Part shown: positions 57,636-64,000 of the stretch, one piece after another
Numbering within the stretch: the stretch's first letter is position 1
Layout of the letters: each line of letters begins with the position of its first letter
Assembly: GCA_002794785.1 (NCBI GenBank)
Contig: NBBA01000011.1
Location: forward strand, 682,001 to 746,000
DNA: 64,000 nucleotides
Origin: Coniferiporia sulphurascens
Taxonomy: Eukaryota; Basidiomycota; Agaricomycetes; Hymenochaetales; Hymenochaetaceae
Direction of reading: 5' to 3'
The notes under the pieces: model-generated
What the model saw: the letters and a program-made list of their open reading frames with translations, nothing else
Told to the model about the DNA's origin: nothing
The model's database searches: none
Position numbers and translations under genes: made by a program

Positions 57636-59268
57636 ATGTTCACGGCAAGCTCATCGAGAGCTTCTGATTTCGCGGACGATGCGTCCATAAGCCAGTCTTC
57701 CGTAGGCTCTAACGAGACCGCTGACAACCTTCCCGGTCCCGGACGGATCATCGGGAACTTTTATTCCTTCGCAGGAAGAGGCCTCGAGAAACGACTAGGA
57801 AACATTGCAAGGCGTTTTGGTGTCGAGCCACAAGTAACGGACAATGCTACCACCACCGAACCAATATCTGGATTCTGGCGATCCCCTCCCCCGTCTCTTA
57901 CAGAAGTGGGTCCGCGCACGGAAAGATCATCGAGGGCTTACCTCTACGCAGACGATGTGTCGCTCTTGACCTGGTCCGTCACGAGCTCGAACGAGACAGC
58001 TGATAACCTACCGGGTGCAGGACGGATCCTCGGAAATGCCTACGTTTTTGCAGGAAGAGGGCTCGAGAAACAACTGGGCAGCGTTGCAGACTGTCTGGGC
58101 TTTGGTCCGAAGGCGGTTGCAGTTAGAATTCAGAAGCGACGCGAAGTTACCGTCACTCGCCCTGCTCTGCCACTGCTTTCTAGGTCTTCTAAGAACGAAA
58201 GTAAGAATTTCGAGAAAGACTGTATACGGTTACTTGAATATGTCAGGTAACTCCTGGAATACCAATAGGAATTGGATTCGCCTCCTGACTCGTGAGTTTT
58301 TGAGATCAAACGTAGCATCGACTAAGAAATAAGCATTAGACAGGATCACGGATCTCTCCATCCAGGACAGTTACTTCCGAAGTCTCTTTGAAGTCGTGGG
58401 CGCCGTAGATGTCATCGAGCCTTTGCAAAGGGACCCAACAATCTGGATTTACTACGGTTCTTCGCTTCAGAACAGTTCACGGAAGGCGCTCATTTCACTT
58501 GTTGACGTCGAGGTAAACACTCTCGCACAAAGTATCCTAGCCGAAACGGATTCTTCAGTGTCTGCTAAATCGTTGCAGAGTATATTATCCTATCTACAGT
58601 ATGCAGTTCCCCCTTAACTCTGTCTGAATCGTTGAACTGTATTGATTAACAGTGACTCCGACCGCTCTTTCCTCGTAGTCCGGTACACCCGGCGGTTTTT
58701 CGAACATTCTATATTCCGAGCCGTGCTCAATGGGTCAGAGATCCAACACGTGCTAACATTCATCAGCACCTCCCCCAACGATTTCGAATGGGAAGAAGGC
58801 GACCAACTCCTCGTATACTTATTCGGTTTTCTCACCCATCCGGAGCTTCGCAAAGAAAAGCAAATCTCCTACAAAATTCTTTTATACACCATTCTCAAAA
58901 TAATTATTTGGTTAGTCCTAATTCATCTAGTAACGGAATATGTTGAAGTATGTGCCAGTGGGGAGCCCACATAGAGTGGAGAGGCGAAGCTATATTACGT
59001 CAGCTTAATCACAGTAGGTTCTCACGGGGGGGCGCACAGCATCAAGCTACTGCTGACTAAGCTAGTTTTTTTAACCGGATAACTGGAGGGCTTCGCCCCC
59101 CAATTAACCAGCCACACGGACAAATTACCCCGCACGACCAGGTCGAGGTCCTTTCAAAAGTGGCTCGCACACTCCAGCGGAACCGAAACCAGTGACGACT
59201 TCCTTTACGCGCACTATCTTGAGTACATGCTTGCACAAAGACATCGCCCGCATGGGCACCATACGTAA
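57636..59268 (+). pseudogene. NETADNLPGPGR-motif family pseudogene, copy D
   Basis: Exon 1 (57636-58246) is open and carries two motif copies, SNETADNLPGPGRIIGNFY and SNETADNLPGAGRILGNAY, about 96 residues apart. Exon 2 (58305-58598) has TAA at 58330-58332 where copy C has CAA (KKQALD). Exon 3 (58653-58910) is open (DSDRSFLVVRYTRRFFE, PNDFEWEEGDQLLVYLFGF). The next intron is 201 bp instead of about 65. An exon 4 start at 59112 (HTDKLPRTTRSRSFQKWL, DDFLYAHYLEYML) decays into a TAA at 59266-59268. Exons 5 and 6 are not found. It arose by tandem duplication with copy C or its ancestor. Confidence 0.75.
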
Positions 59269-60960
59269 CGTCGACCCAGACTCCTGCGCCGATCCTCCCT
59301 ATCTGCAGGGCATACAATCGTCCATAGTATTATTGCGTCCCGTCTCGCGTTCCGTCTCACTGATCTGTGTATAGCTTAGCGAAGACATGGATTTTAAGCT
59401 CACTTTACTCCGGGTATTGAGCTTCATGATGTGTACGGGGTCCACGGAAAACTGAAGATTGTATGAGGTGTCCTTGTCAAGTTCCCCAATACCGATAGGT
59501 AGAGGGCTCTATGGGGACGAAATTTAGGGTTTTCAAGTATGACCAAGTAACCTAACTTCAACCTCTTTTTGCTGTCTTTGTCCATACTTGCCTCGCAAGA
59601 CGATTTTTCTTTTATCTTACGGTACTGACAGTGACTCGTACGTTCAAATTTCGGTGTACTTATTTTTCCTTATAGCAAGTTCCCGTAGTTGCCGCCGCAT
59701 GCACGAATCACTCGGTCTTGTCCGGTTACAACTCACGACCGTCCGAACGCCGCATTGATTACCACACCCGGGCCACTGCATAGTGCCATGTCTACCCTCT
59801 GCTCCTTGCATGCTACTACTCTCCACACAGTCCAGTTTTCTGCAAGTTAAGAAACCCACGAGGTGCAATCAGCTGCTACAAAAAAATTCGGAATATTGTC
59901 AATTATATATCCAGCGTTCGTTTTTCCATGGCGCGTTCATTACGGACCTGGCTTCGATTTGCACGGACACACCGTCGGTCTCGAAAGATCGAGTTCAGTC
60001 AATAGAATTAGCGTCGAGGTCTGGTCTGGACATATCGACAAATACGACACTTTTCAGAATAATCCTGAATATCAGCAACTGCTCGTGAACACTCAGCGTT
60101 CCTCACATGGTCAACAGTATCTTCCATATCCACACGGACCGGACACTGGGTTAGAGAGCACGCACGTTCCAAACAACTGTGTCGCGGTGCACCACTGGCA
60201 GAGGCCTTTGGGTTTGATACCACTCCCACAGATGAGGAAACACAAAATAGATATGAATACCCGAAGTCAAGGAGGTATCCGGATTTGCTAGCGCAGCTGG
60301 CCCCGTCATTATTAAAAGCTTCATTTTTGGGAGGAGGGGTTGAGAATGAAAACATAGTCACGTGACTCGGAACAGACCGAGATAGAATTCCGATCGGCGG
60401 TGCACACGCACGTTCCGCATTATGGTTAACCAACCAGCTGCGTACTATTTGTCCGGAGCAATTAATGGGACGGAAAGAGCAGACAATTTTTAATTGTTTC
60501 CGTTTGGTCCAAAATTCGGATAGAGCGCCCTAAGCAAAGGAATAAATATATGGACAAACGTACAAAAGAGTTTGTCCCGCAACAACGAAACTGCAATACG
60601 AGGAAGGCGGAGGATTTGAATGAGAGCAGTCAAATATATTAAAAGCACTGCGGTGCATGAAATCCATGTATAGTAAAATTACAGGCGACATCTGCAGCAT
60701 AATCAGAAAAACAAATCGCAATGTCAGTACAAACACTTCAAAAAAAAAAAAAACTCTCGTAAGCAGATCACGTAACGGCATCATGACAGGAGGGGGAGGG
60801 AAAGAAGGAGTAACGGCCCGGAGAAGAGCGAAGTAGAGAAGAAGACAAAATGAAAACGGAAATGACTCACCGACAACGATAACTGGGCAAAGCAACCGGA
60901 CGAATAATGTGCAATGAAAACATATGAAAGATGAAAAGAAGAAGAAAACACCGGGAACCC
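59269..60960. other. intergenic, no gene seen
   Basis: Downstream of pseudogene D. Frames at 59783-60088 and 59863-60291 show no family signature. An A13 run lies near 60740. The right end is the 3' flank of the ubiquitin-like gene. Confidence 0.4.
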
Positions 60961-62177
60961 TCAACAGATGATACAGCCGCAACACCCGCCCGCGTTCGCT
61001 CCGTCGTCCCCGCCGCCTGGCGCAGCAGCGTCCGTACCAGGTGCGCTGCTCGCCGAGCGTCCAAGTGCCCGTCGTGCAGCCCGCAGGTTTTTCTTTAGCG
61101 CAGCCTCGTCCTCCACTGGCGGCGCGTACGGCCGGATGGAGAGATGTACGATTGTTGCTGGGTTGGGAGGAGTCGCCTGTGAAGAGGCAGGGGCCGAGGT
61201 TGATAAAGGGAAAGCGAGTTCTAGATAAAGGAAGGGCGGGGTGTGTCAGTTTGGCATGATAACGGACTTTGCGCTTCCGAGAATGGCAAAAGATACGAGG
61301 AACGCCGAAGCGATGCCAGATGGGTATGACGGCGGGAATACGACGTGATAAGAAAGAACGGGACCGGCGCTGGCCAAGTGCGACAGCGCACTGCTGACGT
61401 TTAAGCTCGAATGACCATAACGGTATTGGTCATTGCGCACAACGCAAGGTTATAGCACACGTTTTTCGCAGAGATGATCCCCCACATGTGCACAGCTCAG
61501 AACATCGCCAAGCTCGAGGCCGAGAATCCGGACTTTCATATCGAAGCCAAAAGATCACCGAAAACGACGTAGATCAAAACCCAGAGGAAGACTATCTTTG
61601 GCTTTTTTAATCCTCCACAAACGCAACATGAAGGCAAGCCTTGACAACGACAAGAGATACAGAACATAAAATGAAGTCAGTGCTTACTGGAGAGCGTATC
61701 TTCGTCCTGAAGTATCTTCCCTAAATACAAGATACGGAGGTAGTTGGGCGCAGGAGGCTTCACATCCTGCCAATCTGCACAAGCCCATCAATGTCTCGCC
61801 TCACGAGCCCCAAACGCCCTACACTCACCACTCGGCCACGCATTCCAAACCAGCTCCTTCACTCGCCCCACGGGAGCCTCCGGATCAAACACCATCGTGC
61901 GCCGGCTTCCTGACACCAGGAGGAAAGTCAGTGCGACCTGAGGCACAGGCGTGGGCACGGGCGGCGTATCTCCATCCTGATGCTGCCCATCGACTTCGTA
62001 GGACGGCCCTGGCTGTGCGGTCGACTTCTCGTCCTCTGCAGGGACGATGGTGAGCATGGAGGTTGCGGCCGTCGGAGGCACGCTGTGGTGCGGGATGCGG
62101 AGAGAAATGGTGGACGGCGCCTGGGAATGGGCATGAGAATTCGAGAGGTCGAAATTCATTTCTGGGTTGGCGCTCAT
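60961..62177 (-). CDS. membrane-anchored ubiquitin-like protein (UBL3/MUB type)
   Basis: Three minus-strand exons: 62177-61829, 61774-61688 and 61220-60961; introns of 54 bp (phase 1) and 467 bp (phase 1); 231 residues. The ubiquitin-like fold reads VALTFLLVSGSRRTMVFDPE, VGRVKELVWNAWPSDWQD, PPAPNYLRILYLGKILQDED, then NPATIVHLSIRPYAPP. The C-terminus GCCGCIIC ends in a CaaX-like CIIC preceded by further Cys, expected to be prenylated and palmitoylated. Members of this family are held at the plasma membrane by lipid; UBL3 and plant MUBs bind E2 enzymes or modify exosome cargo. The N-terminal 75 residues are Ser/Thr/Pro-rich and probably disordered. The long second intron is unusual beside all others in the window. 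Confidence 0.85.
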
Positions 62178-63663
62178 AGCGGCGGAAAGATGGGTAATGA
62201 TTCTGTCGGCGGGAAACGAGGCGATGCAAAAAGGGGCGAGCCTTGACGTCGGGTCAAGGAAGGCTGGGTGGGAGGGAAAAAGAAAAGAAGAAAGGAGGCC
62301 AGGACTATTTTTTCAGATCGCAAGGAGCACTTCGTTGCAGCGTCGAGGTCGTATAAGAGCGTACGGCTCCAGGCGTGGAGTGAGTACTAGCTGGTTACGC
62401 GCACCGAGTTCACCGTTCCCGACGACACGCGGCCTGCAGAGAAACCAACCCGGTCTGAGCCAGGTTGCCAGCTTCGAGCTGCTCCGCTAGCACGCGTCCG
62501 GGTTCGCGGGCGAGGCTTCCGAGTCGCGTGCGTAGCCCGAGGAGTCTCTCGTGATTCCCGGCCGCGGCCGAAAGAACAAAAAGTGTGGGGAACGTGGGGA
62601 AAAGGTGAGGCAAAGGGCTGCCCTGTACAGTGAAAGGCTGTCGGCGACGCTGACGGTGGAATAGCAGCTGGCGACGGCGGCGACGAGAGGGTGCAACGGC
62701 AACGATGGTGGACGTTGGTCTGAGACGCCTGGCATTTGTGGAAATCGAGTTTCGGGAGAGTGCGGGTGCGTGACATCGGGCGTGACCCGCGTGACAACAC
62801 CCTGCAAGCGATCGCTTAAGTCCAGCAGTAGCTTTGCTACCGTCGTTCCGATCAAACTAAGACTCAACTGGCTGGTCACTTGAGGCCTCCTAATATTCGT
62901 CCCCATTCTTTATCTCATACACGACGCCTCTAGAGCACACTATCGTGGTCAGGTATCATGGTCAGGAGTCGCTCATGCCCTAGGGGCTCCATAGACAAAA
63001 ATATCTCCTGGTGTGCCTCGTCATCTCATACGTACCACACGCCGGGACCCGGTTTGTTATCCGACTGTATAATGCGTGTTCGTATCATATATCCAAAGCA
63101 ACGTCGACGAAAATATACATCACTGCGGCCGCGAGTAGACAAAAATGTAATCCAGTACACATACAACACTACAAATAATGTTAGTCAAGCAAAATCTAAT
63201 CCTGGGTATTGAGACCGACGAGGGGAAGACTTTGAATACGACAAGGAAGTCCAGAATGCAACAAGAGCGGAACGGAACGAAAAAAGAAAGGCCAACGAAA
63301 TCGCGAGACAGGAGAGTATAGTCCCAATGCGAGAAAAACGTAATAAGGAGACAAAGATAAGCTAATGAACGGGCGAGACCAGTAAAGGTGGTCATAGGGT
63401 AATTCAACGAGCGGAGAGATAAGGAAATATGAAGGCACAGCTAGTGCGCTCCACAATAACGATTAAAATCATAAATCAATGTATCGCAAGTGCGCGAAAT
63501 GAAGCCGGGTAGATGAGTCGTGGATGTATCGCCGCTCTGGGTCAATTCGGCCCTTTCAGCGGCGCTATAGCCAGTAGGCGTGCGCAAGGCGCTAGTCTGA
63601 AGTCGGAAGAGGTCATTAGGTACTCCGGGAGGATAGAAAGAAGATAAATAACCTACATTGCGC
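62178..63663. other. intergenic, no gene seen
   Basis: 1.5 kb between the ubiquitin-like gene and the pheromone gene. Frames at 62387-62906 on the minus strand are Arg/Ser/Pro-rich shadows without motifs. I scanned this stretch for further short CaaX-ending frames on both strands and saw none. Confidence 0.4.
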
Positions 63664-63798
63664 TCAGGCAATGACGCAGAACGTGAAACTGCTTGCATTA
63701 GCACGTTCTTCGTCCGTGGGAGGGTTGGAGGACTCGAGTGCGGACTCGGTGTAAGTTGAGCTTGAGCTCGAGACGAAAAAGCTGGTGAAGGAGTCCAT
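63664..63798 (-). CDS. lipopeptide mating pheromone precursor (CaaX type)
   Basis: A 44-residue ORF on the minus strand, ATG at 63798, TGA at 63666-63664. It begins MDSFTSFFVSSSSS, has an acidic maturation site TDEER, and ends ANASSFTFCVIA. This is the layout of basidiomycete B-locus pheromone precursors: a start of the MD-x-F type, an E-R pair where the N-terminal part is cut off about 10-14 residues from the end, and a terminal C-V-I-A box. The predicted mature peptide is ANASSFTFC with farnesylated, carboxymethylated Cys. Mature pheromones are exported by a STE6-type ABC pump and sensed by STE3-type receptors of a compatible mate. No receptor gene lies in the window; it could be just beyond the right edge. 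Overlapping longer frames on the same strand are shadows. Confidence 0.8.
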   Translation of the reverse strand: MDSFTSFFVSSSSSTYTESALESSNPPTDEERANASSFTFCVIA

Positions 63799-64000
63799 TG
63801 CAAATGTGTGTTTGATACCAGTTAGTGCTGCGGATAGTAGGCTCGAAAGCGACGCAGGTATCGTCTGAAGGACGAGAGGCGACTGGGGTTAACCGAAGCG
63901 AAAAGTATTGTCTGTGGGTGACGACAACTGTGCAAATTGCCGTACTTATATACCTTCACAACAGGGCCACGGACAACAAAAGCGCGCTGTCAGGCCAAGG
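63799..64000 (-). promoter_or_regulatory. pheromone gene promoter with TATA box
   Basis: On the minus strand GGTATATAAG lies at about 63954-63945, roughly 150 bp upstream of the pheromone ATG, a plausible TATA box leaving a leader of about 120 nt. Nothing else is seen to the window end. Confidence 0.5.

Noticed and set aside
63441..63803. 120-codon minus-strand frame rich in Ser and Pro at the right edge
   Set aside because: It starts at TTG and overlaps the pheromone precursor in another frame. The precursor has a proper ATG, a maturation site and a CaaX end, so the longer frame is a shadow.
1..64000. CRISPR arrays, bacterial operons, prophage
   Set aside because: No spaced direct-repeat arrays or Shine-Dalgarno-led polycistrons; the intron-rich genes are eukaryotic.

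Overview
This window looks like nuclear DNA of a filamentous basidiomycete, most likely an Agaricomycete. The evidence is: genes split by many 50-100 bp GT-AG introns; a farnesylated-type mating pheromone precursor ending in CVIA; a flavodoxin-type quinone reductase with the N-terminus MCFPSKR that I recall from basidiomycete homologues; and chromodomain-bearing Ty3/gypsy elements together with a Ty1/copia element. All gene models were built by hand from reading frames, splice signals and paralogue or family alignment; nothing was searched.

Left arm (1-20.8 kb), in order: a partial member of an unrecognised gene family (minus strand, runs off the left edge); mitoribosomal protein mL44; a second family member (plus); a ten-exon MFS transporter; COP9 signalosome subunit 3 (minus); and a WrbA/Pst2-like quinone reductase (minus). 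Long gaps at 9.7-12.0, 14.9-16.4 and 17.4-20.8 kb show no recognisable gene. A 665 bp TA-flanked MITE lies at 14.2-14.9 kb.

Middle (20.8-46.5 kb): an AT-rich block of nested retroelements. A copia element (22710-28708, 256 bp LTRs, 5 bp target duplication) sits inside another LTR and is itself interrupted by a 560 bp solo LTR. A Tc1/mariner fragment and a broken gypsy integrase region follow. A large gypsy chromovirus (34655-45110, target duplication CTTTG) carries four later insertions in its LTR, protease, RT and post-pol ORF, three of them solo LTRs and one a poly-A-type retroelement. All are inactive. Nearly every in-frame stop is TGA, and the two copia LTRs differ only by transitions at CpG-type sites, which points to decay through deamination of methylated CpG.

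Right arm (46.5-64 kb): a CSC1/TMEM63-type channel (minus) divergent from a mitochondrial oxidoreductase-like protein (plus); two tandem members of the same unrecognised family, one intact and one a pseudogene; a membrane-anchored ubiquitin-like protein (UBL3/MUB type, minus); and a 44-residue lipopeptide pheromone precursor (minus) at the right edge.

The two items most worth pursuing are the four-copy family (repeated N-terminal NETADNLPGPGR-type motif, conserved intron phases, C-terminal module resembling DM9/DUF3421) and the pheromone precursor, which may place the window edge near a B-type mating locus.
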